Counted from the stretch's first letter, positions 33,500 through 43,211 are shown. The stretch is 64,000 nucleotides of DNA from Duganella sp. (GCA_026225475.1 JAMFSU010000143.1:1-64000), one strand, 5' to 3'. Numbers and translations are program-made. The notes: generated by a model not told the origin, from the sequence alone.

Positions 33500-35691
33500 G
33501 GCTTCGACGCAGAAGATTTCGTATCGGAGATCATGACGCGAAAGCGCGATACTGAACTCTTGAGCAATTCAGCCAGTTCACTCAGTTCACCAAACAGCGA
33601 CAAGGCTTGTTCGCGCCGGCCTTCAATGACCTCACTTTCATTGAGAATGTTTTGAATATCCTGCGCCACACTATTGGCCAGCGTGGCCTGATGCCCGGCC
33701 GACGATGATATATGCTGAATCAATTCCGCCAATTGGTTGGACACACGCCGAATATCCGCCAGCGACGCACCAGCGGCGTCCGACAGACGTGCCCCCTCGA
33801 CCACGCCGGCCGTCGATTTTTCCATGGCGGCAGCGGCATCGTGAGTATCATCCTGAATCATGCGCACGAGAGCGCCAATCTGACGTGTCGCAGCACTGGA
33901 GCGTTCCGCCAGCCGTTGCACTTCTTCCGCCACCACGGAAAACCCACGTCCGGCCTCGCCAGCCGAAGCGGCCTGAATGGCGGCATTGAGCGCCAGCACA
34001 TTAGTTTGCTCGGTAATGTCAGAGATCAATTCTGTAATCTCACCGATCTCCTGCGAAGAAACCCCCAGACGCTTGATACGTTTTGAGGTTTCCTGAATCT
34101 GCTCACGAATTTCCGCCATGCCTTTAACAGCATCCTCTACTGCACGGGCGCCACGTTCAGCTACCACCACAGAATGACGAGCGACATCGGCCGACTTGTT
34201 GGCAGAGATCGAAACATCGGTGGAGTGCACCGACATTTTCAGCATCGATTGTCCCGTGTCTTGGATCCGACGCGCTTGCAATTGCCCGCTACGGCTCAAA
34301 TCTTGCGCATCTTCCTTTACCTGATTGGAAGCAGCTGCGACTTGCTCGGCGGTGTGCGTTACCTGCCCCACCAAGCCACGCAGGGCCTCGACGGTGTAGT
34401 TGACCGACGCGGCAATGGCCCCGGTTAGATCATTGGAAACGGTCGTCTGCACAGTGAGGTCACCATCGGCCACTTTTTGTAATTCGTTCATCAGGCACAA
34501 AATGGCTTCTTGATTGGCAGCATTGGCACGAATCGCCAGCACCTCTTGCTGTTGTGCATGCAAACGTTGCGCTTCCGCTTCCTGCCGCCGCGAATCGGCT
34601 GCCGCTGCACTGCGCCGGCTGTTTTCCAACTGCAGCCGCGCAATCCCAACAGCGCTAAGCAATGCCCCTGCCATAGACGCCAAAATCATCCAGAAGTACC
34701 AATGGCGAGTGTCTTTTATCCTGCGATAGTCATTTTGGAGGATACTCAAATGCTCCTTGAGTGCTTCGTTCTCTCCAGAAACCAATTGTCCTGCCTGATT
34801 GGCGAGCATGAAATTTTGCAAGTTGACGAGGATACTAGCGACCAAGGGCTCGTAATCATCAAAGAGCCGTTCCAATTCACGCAATTTCTCACTGATCTGC
34901 TTGTATTCCACGCCAGACATTGTGCGTTTATCTATGCTTTTCAGATAGGTTTCGAGCGTCCTGCGAAACATCGCCACATCCTTTCCCAGCGACCGAGCGG
35001 ACTCCGAATTAACACCATCCACCGCCAGCAACTCACTGACACTGCGCCCCAACCTTAGTGTCAGCATGACCAACTGCGCAGTTGCTTCCTTTTGCATCAC
35101 CGAGCCACGCAAGGATTGCAGCGCCGCCACTCGCTCACTCGCATCTAGCATCGGCTGCGACAGCTGACATAGTCGGGTCAGTGTTACACCAAACGTAGTG
35201 AGTTCATTCTGTAATTGCAAGATCGTTCCTGTCGCTTTGTCGGTTCGCTCCCACAGACGCTGTACTTGGTAGAGTTCAATTTTCTCGTCGGGCTCAGATT
35301 GATGAATCACCGCCCCCTGATCGGAGCCACCATGCCGCAACAGATTGATGCCGCGACTAAATTGCTGACGACTTTCCGACAATTGGCCGAACGCCGTCGG
35401 ATTGCCTTGGATTGCATTGGGCACAACCTTGCCAATGCGTTGCGAATGCATAACCAGATCACTGGCGATATGGACATGCGCGCTGGCATAATTGCAATGG
35501 CTTGCCTTCAACCATAAAAACATGCTCGTCAACGCGGCGATCAACAAGCACAACAACAACCGTGTTTGCACCCGCATAGAACATCTTCGCAGCAGGTTCC
35601 GGCCAGGTATATCCGATGCCATGGAGGTACGTGCTCTGCGTGGAATCAAGGCGATCTTACTTTTCAACCAATTTGACAATGCGAACGCCAT
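33496..35691 (-). CDS. pilJ: Methyl-accepting chemotaxis protein PilJ
   Basis: This 731-residue membrane chemoreceptor feeds the pilus kinase. Transmembrane segments are at about 44-62 and 331-351; between them is a periplasmic domain of the PilJ type (two helical repeats, QRIGK near 84). A HAMP-like linker ([24 protein letters not shown], here cited only as VADGDLTVQ) precedes the cytoplasmic coiled-coil signalling domain, whose hairpin tip includes [19 protein letters not shown] and [18 protein letters not shown]. The start at 35691 has only a weak GGGGAAA site; later ATGs in the first 40 residues are possible. It lies 49 bp after pilI. Confidence 0.93.
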   Translation of the reverse strand: MAFALSNWLKSKIALIPRRARTSMASDIPGRNLLRRCSMRVQTRLLLCLLIAALTSMFLWLKASHCNYASAHVHIASDLVMHSQRIGKVVPNAIQGNPTAFGQLSESRQQFSRGINLLRHGGSDQGAVIHQSEPDEKIELYQVQRLWERTDKATGTILQLQNELTTFGVTLTRLCQLSQPMLDASERVAALQSLRGSVMQKEATAQLVMLTLRLGRSVSELLAVDGVNSESARSLGKDVAMFRRTLETYLKSIDKRTMSGVEYKQISEKLRELERLFDDYEPLVASILVNLQNFMLANQAGQLVSGENEALKEHLSILQNDYRRIKDTRHWYFWMILASMAGALLSAVGIARLQLENSRRSAAAADSRRQEAEAQRLHAQQQEVLAIRANAANQEAILCLMNELQKVADGDLTVQTTVSNDLTGAIAASVNYTVEALRGLVGQVTHTAEQVAAASNQVKEDAQDLSRSGQLQARRIQDTGQSMLKMSVHSTDVSISANKSADVARHSVVVAERGARAVEDAVKGMAEIREQIQETSKRIKRLGVSSQEIGEITELISDITEQTNVLALNAAIQAASAGEAGRGFSVVAEEVQRLAERSSAATRQIGALVRMIQDDTHDAAAAMEKSTAGVVEGARLSDAAGASLADIRRVSNQLAELIQHISSSAGHQATLANSVAQDIQNILNESEVIEGRREQALSLFGELSELAELLKSSVSRFRVMISDTKSSASKP

Positions 35692-35740
35692 GATGAAATT
35701 TCCCCGTGCTCAGATGATGTAATGCGTCGGTTTCGTCACT

Positions 35741-36277
35741 TCAGAGAGCGACATGCAAAAACCGAGCGTCATTCATGACGCCCGCAAAATTGATTTCGAA
35801 CCATGCGCGCTTGTCCCGATCAAGGTAGACACTGGCAAATGGCCAAGTCGGCGGGAATTGGCAGTTGTCCTGCAAGTGCATATCCTGCACATACCGTAAG
35901 CCCAGCACGCTGGACACAAGAAACCCACACAACCCAAGGTGAGCCCCGCGCAATAAGATGACACGACTATCTTTGCTGCGTACCTGCGGCGCGCTGCCAC
36001 AAAAGCGATCAAGATCAATCACGCTGATTAGGTTGCCGCGGACATTGGCCAGTCCCAGATACCAATCCTTGGTCAAAGGAACCGGGGTGATTAACATGAC
36101 ATGCAGGATTTCCTCCGCTTCGCGCAAATCAACCAGACTATGCCGACCACAAACGACCACGCCTAAACGGCTTTCGCGCGTGTCGGTGCCGTTGCAGGCG
36201 GCATGCATGCGACCGAGCAATTGGGTCTGGAATTCGTGCAGACGTCCGCTTTTCCGTTGTTTGGCTGCTGCCCCCAC
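35741..36277 (-). CDS. pilI: CheW-like coupling protein PilI
   Basis: The 178-residue protein links PilJ to the CheA kinase. It has the N-terminal RLHEFQTQLLGRM segment typical of PilI and a CheW fold with GLANVRGNLISVIDLDRF, the conserved core of the family. The start is GTG 36277, preceded by AAAGGA 9 nt upstream; an ATG a few bases further up is out of frame. It is the first gene of the cluster. In related genomes pilG and pilH (single receiver proteins) normally come just before it, but here a 393-bp gap leads straight to the rubredoxin gene. Confidence 0.85.
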   Translation of the reverse strand: MGAAAKQRKSGRLHEFQTQLLGRMHAACNGTDTRESRLGVVVCGRHSLVDLREAEEILHVMLITPVPLTKDWYLGLANVRGNLISVIDLDRFCGSAPQVRSKDSRVILLRGAHLGLCGFLVSSVLGLRYVQDMHLQDNCQFPPTWPFASVYLDRDKRAWFEINFAGVMNDARFLHVAL

Positions 36278-36346
36278 TGACCATTTCCTTTTCCACTAAT
36301 GATGACCTTTGTTTTGGTTGTTTTTGATGACGGCACCACCCGAAAA

Positions 36347-36375
36347 GTTGCAACAAGGAAATTAATTGATGTCAA
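36347..36375 (-). promoter_or_regulatory. Possible sigma-70 promoter for pilI-pilJ-cheA
   Basis: A perfect -35 TTGACA (36375-36370) is followed after 17 bp by a poor -10 TGCAAC (36352-36347). It lies about 70 bp before the pilI start and after the rubredoxin terminator, where a promoter is needed. The weak -10 keeps this tentative. Confidence 0.4.
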
Positions 36376-36536
36376 CTCCCGTACAAATCCTAATAAGTAC
36401 GAAATATTTAGCCGAGCACACAGCGTGACGCGAACTCACATTGGCGCATCACGTCGTGCCGTAGGATCAGGAAAGGAGGAATGAAGCTGCATGGCGGATC
36501 GCCATATCAGTAGGTCGAAAGGCTTGAAGAAAAGGA

Positions 36537-36576
36537 AAAAGCCTGCCTCAAGTCAGCGAGTGACGAAAGCAGGCTT
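36537..36576 (-). terminator. Intrinsic terminator after the rubredoxin gene
   Basis: On the minus strand AAGCCTGC and GCAGGCTT form the outer stem, with an inner GTCA/TGAC stem, followed by a T-rich run. It lies about 95 bp after the rubredoxin stop. It uncouples the rubredoxin gene from the pilus chemosensory genes downstream. The rest of the 393-bp gap shows no gene. Confidence 0.75.
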
Positions 36577-36670
36577 GCTCATGCGGAGCTGGCTGGCAGC
36601 AAACGAAGGATCAGCAAGGGCTGCTGTTGCAGTCCGTATGTGTATGCCGCCTGTAGGGGGAGAGTATTGC

Positions 36671-36856
36671 TTACAGAGCAACCATCTCAAAATCTTCCTT
36701 ACGGGCCCCACATTCCGGGCAAGTCCAGTTAATGGGAACGTCTTCCCATCGCGTACCGGCAGCAATGCCCTCATCCGGCAAACCGGCTTCTTCGTCGTAG
36801 ACCCAACCACAGATCAGGCACATCCAGGTCTTGAATTCTGTTTTGCTATCGCTCAC
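36671..36856 (-). CDS. Rubredoxin
   Basis: The 61-residue electron carrier binds one iron through four cysteines: Cys13 and Cys16 in CLICG, Cys46 and Cys49 in CPECG. Tyr20, Pro27 and Trp44 complete the hydrophobic core of the fold. It is cytosolic and donates electrons to oxygenases or peroxide/superoxide systems; the partner is not encoded next to it. It is divergent from the ThiD-like kinase by 62 bp, an arrangement seen in many Burkholderiales. Confidence 0.96.
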   Translation of the reverse strand: MSDSKTEFKTWMCLICGWVYDEEAGLPDEGIAAGTRWEDVPINWTCPECGARKEDFEMVAL

Positions 36857-36918
36857 GGCTGACTATCCCTCAATTCAATCAAGTAAAATGGTAAACCAGA
36901 TATCTTAATCTACTCCCC

Positions 36919-37743
36919 GTGCAAAACCAAACATCTCCTCTTATATTAACTTTTGGCGCGGCCGACCCAGTCGGCGCGACCGGGATCCAGGCTGACCTGG
37001 CCACGTTTGCCGCGATGGGCTGCCATGGCTTGTCCATCATCACGTCAATATTGGTGGGAGATACGGCCCGGATCGAAGATATCCAGGTCATTGATGTCGA
37101 CTGGATGGCCGATCAGGCCCGTGTAATCCTGGAAGATATGCCTGTAGCCGCATTCAAGGTCGGCACCGTAGGCAGCATAGAAAATATTTCTGCCATAGCT
37201 GAAATTGTTTCCGACTACCCCGATATTCCCTTGATTCTGGACCCGTTTATCAGCGCCATGCCAAGCCAGGAAGGTGATGAAGACGATATCTTGATCGCCA
37301 TCCGCGAATTGCTGGTGCCGCAATCCACCTTGATGTTGGCGTCGGCCGTTGAATTGAACCGACTGGCCGAGACCTGGCGCGAACCAGTGCCAAGCGATGC
37401 CATGCAGTTGGACGCCATGCGTATCGTTGAAATGGGTTGTGAATACCTATTCGTGACCGGCATGCCCGGCGAGATGCACGAAGTCGTCAACGGCCTGTTC
37501 GACGACTCTGGTGTCATCCGGCGCGACACATGGCAGCGTCTGCCCGGCTCGTTCACTGGCGCCGGCTCGACCTTATCCGCGGCAATTTGTGCAATGCTGG
37601 CCAATGGCCTGGAAATCCCCGAAGCTGTCTTGGAAGCTCAGGAATTCACGCTGGCCGCGTTGGCCCACGCGCAACGACTTGGCATGGGCAAGTTGATTCC
37701 CGACCGCTATTTCTGGGCACGCGAGCCTGGCGATGCCAATTAA
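36919..37743 (+). CDS. ThiD-like (hydroxymethylpyrimidine kinase family) ribokinase-fold protein
   Basis: The 274-residue protein has the ThiD fold: [23 protein letters not shown] near the N-terminus matches the SSGGAGIQADLKTF motif of ThiD, and a [17 protein letters not shown] block forms the anion hole near the C-terminus. Two departures stand out. The catalytic Cys of ThiD (GTGC) is Ser217 (GAGS), and the conserved TPNxxEA segment is replaced by ASAVELNRL. It may still phosphorylate HMP-P or a related alcohol, or have changed function. No other thiamine gene or TPP riboswitch is nearby. The start is GTG 36919, with no clear ribosome binding site. It is followed 32 bp later by hemL. Confidence 0.8.
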   Translation: MQNQTSPLILTFGAADPVGATGIQADLATFAAMGCHGLSIITSILVGDTARIEDIQVIDVDWMADQARVILEDMPVAAFKVGTVGSIENISAIAEIVSDYPDIPLILDPFISAMPSQEGDEDDILIAIRELLVPQSTLMLASAVELNRLAETWREPVPSDAMQLDAMRIVEMGCEYLFVTGMPGEMHEVVNGLFDDSGVIRRDTWQRLPGSFTGAGSTLSAAICAMLANGLEIPEAVLEAQEFTLAALAHAQRLGMGKLIPDRYFWAREPGDAN

Positions 37744-37775
37744 CCTGTTTCCGTTTTTCTTTTTTGCCTCCACTC

Positions 37776-39080
37776 ATGACCGCATCTCATTCCAGCACGA
37801 CCGGCAAATCCAATGCCGACTTGTTTGCCCGCGCACAACAAACCACCCCTGGCGGCGTCAATTCGCCGGTACGTGCGTTCCGCTCCGTGGGCGGCACGCC
37901 GCGTTTTATTACACGTGCGCAAGGCCCTTATTTCTGGGATGCCGAAGAACGCCGTTATATCGACTACATCGGTTCCTGGGGCCCGGCCATTGTCGGCCAC
38001 GCTCACCCCAAGGTGGTTCAGGCCGTGCAAGCTGCAGCAGCGCTTGGTCTGAGCTTTGGTGCACCGACCGAAGGTGAAATCGAGATGGCAGAGGAAATCT
38101 GCAAGCTGGTGCCATCGATCGAGCAGGTACGCCTAGTCTCTAGCGGTACTGAAGCGACCATGAGCGCACTACGGTTGGCACGCGGCGCCACCAAGCGCGA
38201 TAAGATCGTCAAGTTCGAAGGGTGTTATCACGGCCACGCCGATTCGCTGCTGGTCAAGGCCGGCAGTGGCTTGTTGACGTTTGGCAATCCGACTTCATCA
38301 GGAGTGCCGCAAGACTTCGTCAAACATACCTTGGTGCTCGATTACAACAACACGCAACAGCTCGAAGATGCTTTCAAAGAAGCCGGTAATGAGATTGCCT
38401 GCGTAATTGTCGAGCCGGTGGCTGGTAACATGAATCTAGTGCGCGCCACTCCCGAATTTCTGCAAACCATGCGGCGCCTGTGCACCGAATATGGTGCTGT
38501 GCTGATTTTTGATGAAGTGATGTCGGGATTTCGCGTTGCACTGGGCGGTGCGCAATCGCTATATGGCATTACGCCTGACTTGACCGCACTGGGCAAGGTC
38601 ATCGGCGGTGGCTTACCTGTGGCAGCCTTTGGCGGCCGCACTGACATCATGCAACATCTGGCGCCACTGGGCGGCGTGTATCAGGCCGGTACATTGTCTG
38701 GCAATCCGGTCACCGTGGCCGCCGGGCTGTCGACCTTGCAGATCATACAGGAAGACGATTTCTATACCAAGCTAGGCAACCAGACCAAAAAACTGGTGGA
38801 TGGCCTCTGCGCCGCTGCCAAGGCCGCTAATGTGCCATTTGCCGCTGACTCCTTGGGCGGCATGTTCGGCCTCTACTTCGCCGACGCGATTCCTACTAGC
38901 TATGCAGAAGTCATGCAGGGCGACAAGGAACGCTTCAACGCGTTCTTCCACGCCATGCTTGATGCCGGTGTGTATCTGGCACCCTCAGCGTTTGAAGCTG
39001 GCTTTGTGTCGGCGCAACATGACGATGCGATCATTGCAGCGACGGTAGAAGCCGCGCGCGCTGCATTTGTGGCCGCATAA
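37776..39080 (+). CDS. hemL: Glutamate-1-semialdehyde 2,1-aminomutase
   Basis: HemL converts glutamate 1-semialdehyde to 5-aminolevulinate in the C5 route to tetrapyrroles. The 434-residue PLP enzyme shows the start motif [12 protein letters not shown], the EGCYHGHAD cofactor region, FDEVMSGFR with the PLP-pyridine Asp, and Lys274 in [10 protein letters not shown] as the Schiff-base lysine. The ATG at 37776 gives the family N-terminus; longer in-frame codons lie inside the ThiD-like gene. A strong terminator follows. Confidence 0.97.
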   Translation: MTASHSSTTGKSNADLFARAQQTTPGGVNSPVRAFRSVGGTPRFITRAQGPYFWDAEERRYIDYIGSWGPAIVGHAHPKVVQAVQAAAALGLSFGAPTEGEIEMAEEICKLVPSIEQVRLVSSGTEATMSALRLARGATKRDKIVKFEGCYHGHADSLLVKAGSGLLTFGNPTSSGVPQDFVKHTLVLDYNNTQQLEDAFKEAGNEIACVIVEPVAGNMNLVRATPEFLQTMRRLCTEYGAVLIFDEVMSGFRVALGGAQSLYGITPDLTALGKVIGGGLPVAAFGGRTDIMQHLAPLGGVYQAGTLSGNPVTVAAGLSTLQIIQEDDFYTKLGNQTKKLVDGLCAAAKAANVPFAADSLGGMFGLYFADAIPTSYAEVMQGDKERFNAFFHAMLDAGVYLAPSAFEAGFVSAQHDDAIIAATVEAARAAFVAA

Positions 39081-39103
39081 AGCGCACTGCAACGGCGGGC
39101 AAC

Positions 39104-39131
39104 AAAAAAGGACGCTCACGCGTCCTTTTTT
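39104..39131. terminator. Bidirectional intrinsic terminator, hemL/erpA
   Basis: AAAAAAGGACGC at 39104-39115 pairs with GCGTCCTTTTTT at 39120-39131 around a 4-nt loop. The A and T tracts make it a good terminator on both strands, serving hemL (plus) and erpA (minus). Confidence 0.9.
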
Positions 39132-39171
39132 ATTTTCTCGCAGGAAAAACTTCCTGAGCGACTTGCTTGGA

Positions 39172-39537
39172 TCAGGCAGAGAACGAGGATCCACAACCAC
39201 AAGTGGTCGTGGCATTCGGATTTTTGATCACGAATTGCGCACCTTCCAGATCGTCCTTGTAATCGATTTCTGCGCCCACCAGATACTGGTAGCTCATCGA
39301 ATCGATCAACAGCTGTACGCCGTTCTTGGACATCGTAGTGTCATCCTCGTTGACAATTTCATCAAACGTGAAACCATACTGGAAGCCCGAGCAGCCTCCA
39401 CCTTGCACGAAAACGCGCAGTTTCAGGTCAGGATTACCTTCCTCTTCGATCAACTGTGCCACCTTGGCGGCAGCACTGTCGGAAAAGATCATCGGGGAAG
39501 GGATGGAGATATCTTGTATTTCAGCAACGGCATTCAT
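39172..39537 (-). CDS. erpA: Iron-sulfur cluster insertion protein ErpA
   Basis: The 121-residue A-type carrier delivers [Fe-S] clusters to target enzymes, in E. coli including IspG/IspH of isoprenoid synthesis. The three cluster cysteines are Cys49 in [11 protein letters not shown] and Cys113 and Cys115 in TCGCGSSFS. The start at 39537 is set by AGGAGC 6 nt upstream; an upstream in-frame ATG five codons earlier overlaps that site. It lies 53 bp after the bactofilin gene. Confidence 0.96.
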   Translation of the reverse strand: MNAVAEIQDISIPSPMIFSDSAAAKVAQLIEEEGNPDLKLRVFVQGGGCSGFQYGFTFDEIVNEDDTTMSKNGVQLLIDSMSYQYLVGAEIDYKDDLEGAQFVIKNPNATTTCGCGSSFSA

Positions 39538-39590
39538 GTTGAGCTCCTGCATCAGCGGACAATAGAGACATTATAAGGTCTCTGGAAATT

Positions 39591-39989
39591 TCATGCATCG
39601 CCGCTGGAAACTGCCAGTTTCAATACCGGCACTTCTTCGGTCTGGCCGTGGCTCAGTTTACCTGAGACCAGCGCACCACCATGCATTTCCAGCGCTTTGT
39701 AATACACATCCCCAGTTATGCGGGCTTTCGGCTGTAATTCAAGCAGCTCCACAGAGTGAACGTCGCCGACGATCTCGCCATTGACAATCAGATGCACAGC
39801 GCGAATCTCGCCGATGATCTTAGCATGCTCGGAAATCACCAGTACGCTGGGTTGGCCCGGCTCTGCGTTGATATTGCCCTTGATCAGACCATCGATGCGC
39901 AGCCCCCCCTTGAAATTAACATCGCCTTGAATATTGGTTGAAATGCCAATCAGGCTGTCGATCGTGCTTTTGGATTTACGTCCCAACAT
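39591..39989 (-). CDS. Bactofilin
   Basis: The 132-residue cytoskeletal protein is a single bactofilin (DUF583) domain, a right-handed beta-helix that self-assembles into filaments. The repeating pattern is visible: IQGDVNFKGGLRIDGLIKGNI, then LVISEHAKIIGEIRAVHLIVNGEIVGDV and ELLELQPKARITGDVYYKALEM (cited in short: GLRIDGLIKGNI, GEIRAVHLIVNGEIVG). Bactofilins position cell-wall and pilus-related proteins. GAGGTG precedes ATG 39989. It starts 9 bp after the DUF6776 gene, a neighbourhood conserved in Burkholderiales. Confidence 0.92.
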   Translation of the reverse strand: MLGRKSKSTIDSLIGISTNIQGDVNFKGGLRIDGLIKGNINAEPGQPSVLVISEHAKIIGEIRAVHLIVNGEIVGDVHSVELLELQPKARITGDVYYKALEMHGGALVSGKLSHGQTEEVPVLKLAVSSGDA

Positions 39990-39998
39990 AATTTCACC

Positions 39999-40736
39999 TC
40001 ACAAATTCACTGACTGTTGGGCACGCATCTGTCCTCTGTCGAGCACACGCGCCTGAACTGCCTTGATAATGGATCCTTCGGGTAATGTCACCACACCCTC
40101 CACCCGTTGATAATACTTGAACGCGAGCTTGTAGCGCGCCAAATCCGTTACAGTAGCGTTTTGCTCAGGGAAATTGATGATAACACTTTTGCCTGCTTGC
40201 AATACCGTCACACTTAACTGTAGATTACCGGCAAATTCGCGCCCGGCATTGCCGCCTTGCATTGCCAGCAACTGGTAACGCACCTGATTCGGCACGATGA
40301 TATCGGCCTTCAGACGTTGAATCGTGATGCCCTGCGTGCCAACATTGGTGGGCAACAAACTTTGAAAGAATGATAAGTCTTCCTTCAATTTGGAATTCTC
40401 TGCCACCAGCGTCTTGATCTGATTGGCCAATTGCTCCTGTGCCGAACGCTCGATATTAAGCTGGCTTTCAGCCGCATTGGCCGTGGTCGAAAACTTGTCG
40501 CGTTCGGCACTGATGCTTTTTACCTGCTCGGATAAGGTCTCCACCCGGTCCTTCATGCCATCTGGATTCAAACCGGCAAAGTTGCGACCAAGATCATAAG
40601 CCCACATTGCCAGCGCACCACCGACTCCCACAACCAGTACCAGAAGCACCGCGCGCAACGGCCACGGCATATGACGCTTGATCGTCATCTTCGGCGCAGA
40701 GATCGACATGCGCCGGACCCATAGGCGATATTTCAC
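39999..40736 (-). CDS. DUF6776-like inner-membrane protein with coiled coil
   Basis: The 245-residue protein has a short cytoplasmic N-terminus, one transmembrane helix (about 19-38, [18 protein letters not shown]), a coiled coil (about 50-115), and a C-terminal beta-rich domain. It matches proteins of unknown function found beside bactofilin genes in betaproteobacteria (from recall). The start is taken as GTG 40736, because it overlaps the argC stop as GTGA and gives MKYRLWVRR before the helix; an ATG at about 40709 is possible. The topology suggests a periplasmic domain acting with the bactofilin scaffold; this is inference. Confidence 0.72.
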   Translation of the reverse strand: MKYRLWVRRMSISAPKMTIKRHMPWPLRAVLLVLVVGVGGALAMWAYDLGRNFAGLNPDGMKDRVETLSEQVKSISAERDKFSTTANAAESQLNIERSAQEQLANQIKTLVAENSKLKEDLSFFQSLLPTNVGTQGITIQRLKADIIVPNQVRYQLLAMQGGNAGREFAGNLQLSVTVLQAGKSVIINFPEQNATVTDLARYKLAFKYYQRVEGVVTLPEGSIIKAVQARVLDRGQMRAQQSVNL

Positions 40737-41770
40737 GGCAGTACCGGCACGTGCAACAGGCCGGTAGTTTCTTCCAGGCCGAACATCAGGTTCATGCACT
40801 GCACAGCCTGGCCGGAAGCACCTTTGACCAGATTATCCTGCGCCACCAACACGACCACCATATCGCTATCGGCCGGACGATGCAATGCAATACGCAACAT
40901 ATTTGAGGCACGCGTGGTGCGCGTCTCAGGATGCGAGCCAAATGGCATTACATCGACAAACGGCTCGTCCTTGTAGGCATCCTCGAACAAGGCTTGCAGG
41001 GCTGTATTGTCAATCGGCTTGGTCAAACGCGCATAGAGCGTCGAGTGCATGCCGCGAATCATGGGCACCAGATGCGGCGTAAACACCAGCCCCAGCTTGT
41101 CGTTGGTCATTTTGCCGAGTTGCTCCAGTGTCTCTGGCAAATGGCGGTGACCGGAAACGCCATAGGCCTTGAAGTTATCCGATGCTTCCGAGAACAGCAG
41201 TGACAGCTCTGCCTTGCGACCTGCGCCGGAGACACCCGACTTGCAGTCGGCGATCAAATGCGAAGCATCGACCACACCGGCCTTGAGCAGCGGTGCGAAA
41301 CCCAGTTGCATCGTGGTTGGATAACAGCCTGGGTTGCCGACGATGCGCGCCTTGCGAATATTTTCGCGGTTGAGCTCAACCAGGCCATAGGCCGCTTCCT
41401 TGAGCAATTCTGGACAACTATGCGGGAGCTTGTACCATTTTTCAAACAGCACCGTATCCTGCATCCGAAAGTCCGCGGCCAGATCGATCACCTTGACGCC
41501 TGCGGCCAACAATTCAGGTGCCTGTGCCATGGCCACGCCATGCGGCGTAGCAAAGAACACCACGTCGCAGTCAGTCAGTTTTGCCTTGTCCGGCGACGAA
41601 AATGCAATATCGACACGACCGCGCAGCGAAGGATACATCTCGGCCACCGGCATGCCATCTTCCTTGCGCGAAGTCACGGCCTGCAACTGCACTTCGGGGT
41701 GCGACGCAAACAAGCGCAACAATTCCACGCCCGTATATCCTGTGCCGCCGACTATGCCTACCTTGATCAT
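40733..41770 (-). CDS. argC: N-acetyl-gamma-glutamyl-phosphate reductase
   Basis: ArgC makes N-acetylglutamate semialdehyde in arginine synthesis, using NADPH. The 345-residue protein begins with the Rossmann motif [16 protein letters not shown]; the catalytic Cys149 lies in [10 protein letters not shown], and [10 protein letters not shown] and the His of SGHRHLPE complete the active site. It is the long type-1 form. The ATG at 41770 follows AGGATTAAAC. It lies 190 bp after rpsI, beyond a strong terminator, so it has its own promoter. Confidence 0.96.
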   Translation of the reverse strand: MIKVGIVGGTGYTGVELLRLFASHPEVQLQAVTSRKEDGMPVAEMYPSLRGRVDIAFSSPDKAKLTDCDVVFFATPHGVAMAQAPELLAAGVKVIDLAADFRMQDTVLFEKWYKLPHSCPELLKEAAYGLVELNRENIRKARIVGNPGCYPTTMQLGFAPLLKAGVVDASHLIADCKSGVSGAGRKAELSLLFSEASDNFKAYGVSGHRHLPETLEQLGKMTNDKLGLVFTPHLVPMIRGMHSTLYARLTKPIDNTALQALFEDAYKDEPFVDVMPFGSHPETRTTRASNMLRIALHRPADSDMVVVLVAQDNLVKGASGQAVQCMNLMFGLEETTGLLHVPVLP

Positions 41771-41908
41771 GTTTAATCCTTGCTTGAATGCCTGCTTGAG
41801 AACGTTTTATTTTAACAGGAGAATATTTCCCCATCATGATTCTTAAACCGCGAGCAAGCGACCATTTTGCACGTTGATCGCGTCACTGCAACCACGGCAT
41901 CAAATGCA

Positions 41909-41939
41909 AAAAGCCGCCAGCGTAATGCTGGCGGCTTTT
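41909..41939. terminator. Intrinsic terminator after rpsI
   Basis: AAAAGCCGCCAGC at 41909-41921 pairs with GCTGGCGGCTTTT at 41927-41939, a 13-bp stem with a 5-nt loop. On the minus strand it is followed by TTTTTG, closing the rplM-rpsI operon about 20 bp after the rpsI stop. Confidence 0.92.
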
Positions 41940-41959
41940 CGATCTTCCAAAACTGCAGA

Positions 41960-42352
41960 TTAACGCTTGGAGAATTGCTTTGCGCGACGTGCCTTGCGCA
42001 GACCAACCTTCTTACGTTCGACTTCACGTGCATCACGCGTGACGAAACCTGCCTTGGACAGTTCTGGCTTCAGGGTTGCATCGTAGTCAATCAGGGCACG
42101 TGTGATGCCGTGACGAACAGCACCTGCCTGGCCCGACTCGCCGCCGCCGTGCACATTGACCATGATGTCAAAGCGCTCAACGTTGCTGGTCAGTTCCAGT
42201 GGCTGACGAATCACCATCAGACCGGTTTCGCGCGAAAAATATTCGTTCGCTGGCTTGCCGTTGACGACGATCTTGCCCGAGCCGGACTTGATGAAAACAC
42301 GCGCCACTGCACTCTTGCGACGGCCGGTTCCGTAATTGTAGTTACCGATCAT
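41960..42352 (-). CDS. rpsI: 30S ribosomal protein S9
   Basis: The 130-residue protein is uS9. It opens with [18 protein letters not shown] and ends in the conserved basic tail [18 protein letters not shown], whose final Lys-Arg contacts the P-site tRNA. It is encoded 9 bp after rplM in the universal rplM-rpsI operon. Confidence 0.98.
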   Translation of the reverse strand: MIGNYNYGTGRRKSAVARVFIKSGSGKIVVNGKPANEYFSRETGLMVIRQPLELTSNVERFDIMVNVHGGGESGQAGAVRHGITRALIDYDATLKPELSKAGFVTRDAREVERKKVGLRKARRAKQFSKR

Positions 42353-42361
42353 GTCTATTCC

Positions 42362-42790
42362 TTAGAGTTCGAGTGCTTTAGGTTGCTGAGCAGCGTGCGG
42401 ATGGTTGCCATCTGCATAAACCTTCAGCTTCTTGATCATCGCGTAGCCGAGCGGGCCCTTAGGCAACATGCCCTTGACCGCTTTTTCCAGCGCGCGACCT
42501 GGAAAACGCTGTTGCATTTTCAGGAAATTGGTTTCGTAGATGCCGCCTGGATAGCCGCTGTGACGGTAGTATGTCTTTTCAGTTGCTTTGGTACCAGTAA
42601 CACGCAGCTTACCTGCGTTGATCACGACGATGAAATCGCCCGTGTCGACGTGAGGAGTAAATTCCGGTTTGTGTTTGCCGCGCAGTCGGAGTGCCACTTC
42701 GCTGGCAACACGTCCGAGGACTTTGTCCGTCGCGTCAACCACGAACCAGTCGCGCTTTACCTCATGGGCTTTAGCGGAAAAGGTTTTCAT
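42362..42790 (-). CDS. rplM: 50S ribosomal protein L13
   Basis: The 142-residue uL13 protein has the expected length and sequence ([20 protein letters not shown], then [20 protein letters not shown], and [20 protein letters not shown]-like region with YADGNHPH). It heads the rplM-rpsI operon. A strong promoter lies about 170 bp upstream, giving a long 5' leader that could hold an autoregulatory L13-binding structure, as known for rplM in other bacteria. Confidence 0.98.
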   Translation of the reverse strand: MKTFSAKAHEVKRDWFVVDATDKVLGRVASEVALRLRGKHKPEFTPHVDTGDFIVVINAGKLRVTGTKATEKTYYRHSGYPGGIYETNFLKMQQRFPGRALEKAVKGMLPKGPLGYAMIKKLKVYADGNHPHAAQQPKALEL

Positions 42791-42962
42791 GTTGACTTCC
42801 TAATTTAAAAATAAACGCTCAATTTGGCGGTTCCACCACTGCCACAACCATGCTGCACAGACACCTTCCCTGCACCACACCGCCATGTCAGGCCGCCACA
42901 ACTTCGTAACGGCTGGCAGACTCTTCCTTGTTATCTTTCCCAGAGCGAACGGAAAGCCGATA

Positions 42963-42992
42963 ATTATAGCCTTTTCAAGCACTTAGGGTCAA
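42963..42992 (-). promoter_or_regulatory. Strong sigma-70 promoter of rplM-rpsI
   Basis: The -35 TTGACC (42992-42987) and a perfect -10 TATAAT (42968-42963) are 18 bp apart. Transcription should start near 42956, giving a leader of about 165 nt before rplM. The position and strength fit a ribosomal-protein promoter. Confidence 0.82.
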
Positions 42993-43078
42993 TCCCTTTG
43001 TTTTCCTGCGCGCCTGAATGTGGTATGGCGCCACTGCGCCCCTATGACCCAGAGCGCAGACATATAGAGCCAGCACGC

Positions 43079-43176
43079 AAAAAAAACCCGAAACGAGGGT
43101 TTCGGGTTTAAATCCACACCAAAGGAGGAGGGTGGAGGAGACTCGGTATAGTTAGCAACGAAATGCGCTAACCAGT
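43079..43176 (-). ncRNA. Candidate small RNA with two CUCCUCC anti-Shine-Dalgarno motifs
   Basis: About 98 nt on the minus strand between rplM and the OsmC gene. In order: a stem-loop with GUUAGC/GCUAAC arms (43172-43151, 10-nt loop), single-stranded CUCCUCC at 43140-43134 and again at 43130-43124, and an intrinsic terminator with a perfect 10-bp stem AACCCGAAAC/GUUUCGGGUU (43108-43085), loop CCUC, then eight U. A promoter with 17-bp spacing sits just upstream. No open reading frame lies on this strand in the interval. The design (stem-loops plus repeated CCUCC) resembles the anti-SD 'cuckoo'/alpha-r14-type sRNAs, which pair with ribosome binding sites. Its targets and regulator are unknown. 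Confidence 0.78.
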
Positions 43177-43182
43177 GAATTC

Positions 43183-43211
43183 AATATAGCAAATGGAATT
43201 GTGCGACGCAA
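43183..43211 (-). promoter_or_regulatory. Promoter of the candidate small RNA
   Basis: The -35 TTGCGT (43211-43206) and -10 TATATT (43188-43183) are exactly 17 bp apart. The predicted start is near 43176, four bases upstream of the first stem. The flanking sequence is AT-rich, unlike nearby coding DNA. Confidence 0.65.

Noticed and set aside
36299-36484. 61-codon frame in the pilI-rubredoxin gap, considered as a pilG/pilH remnant
   Set aside because: It is on the opposite strand to the operon and shows no receiver-domain motifs; the gap contains a terminator and a possible promoter instead.
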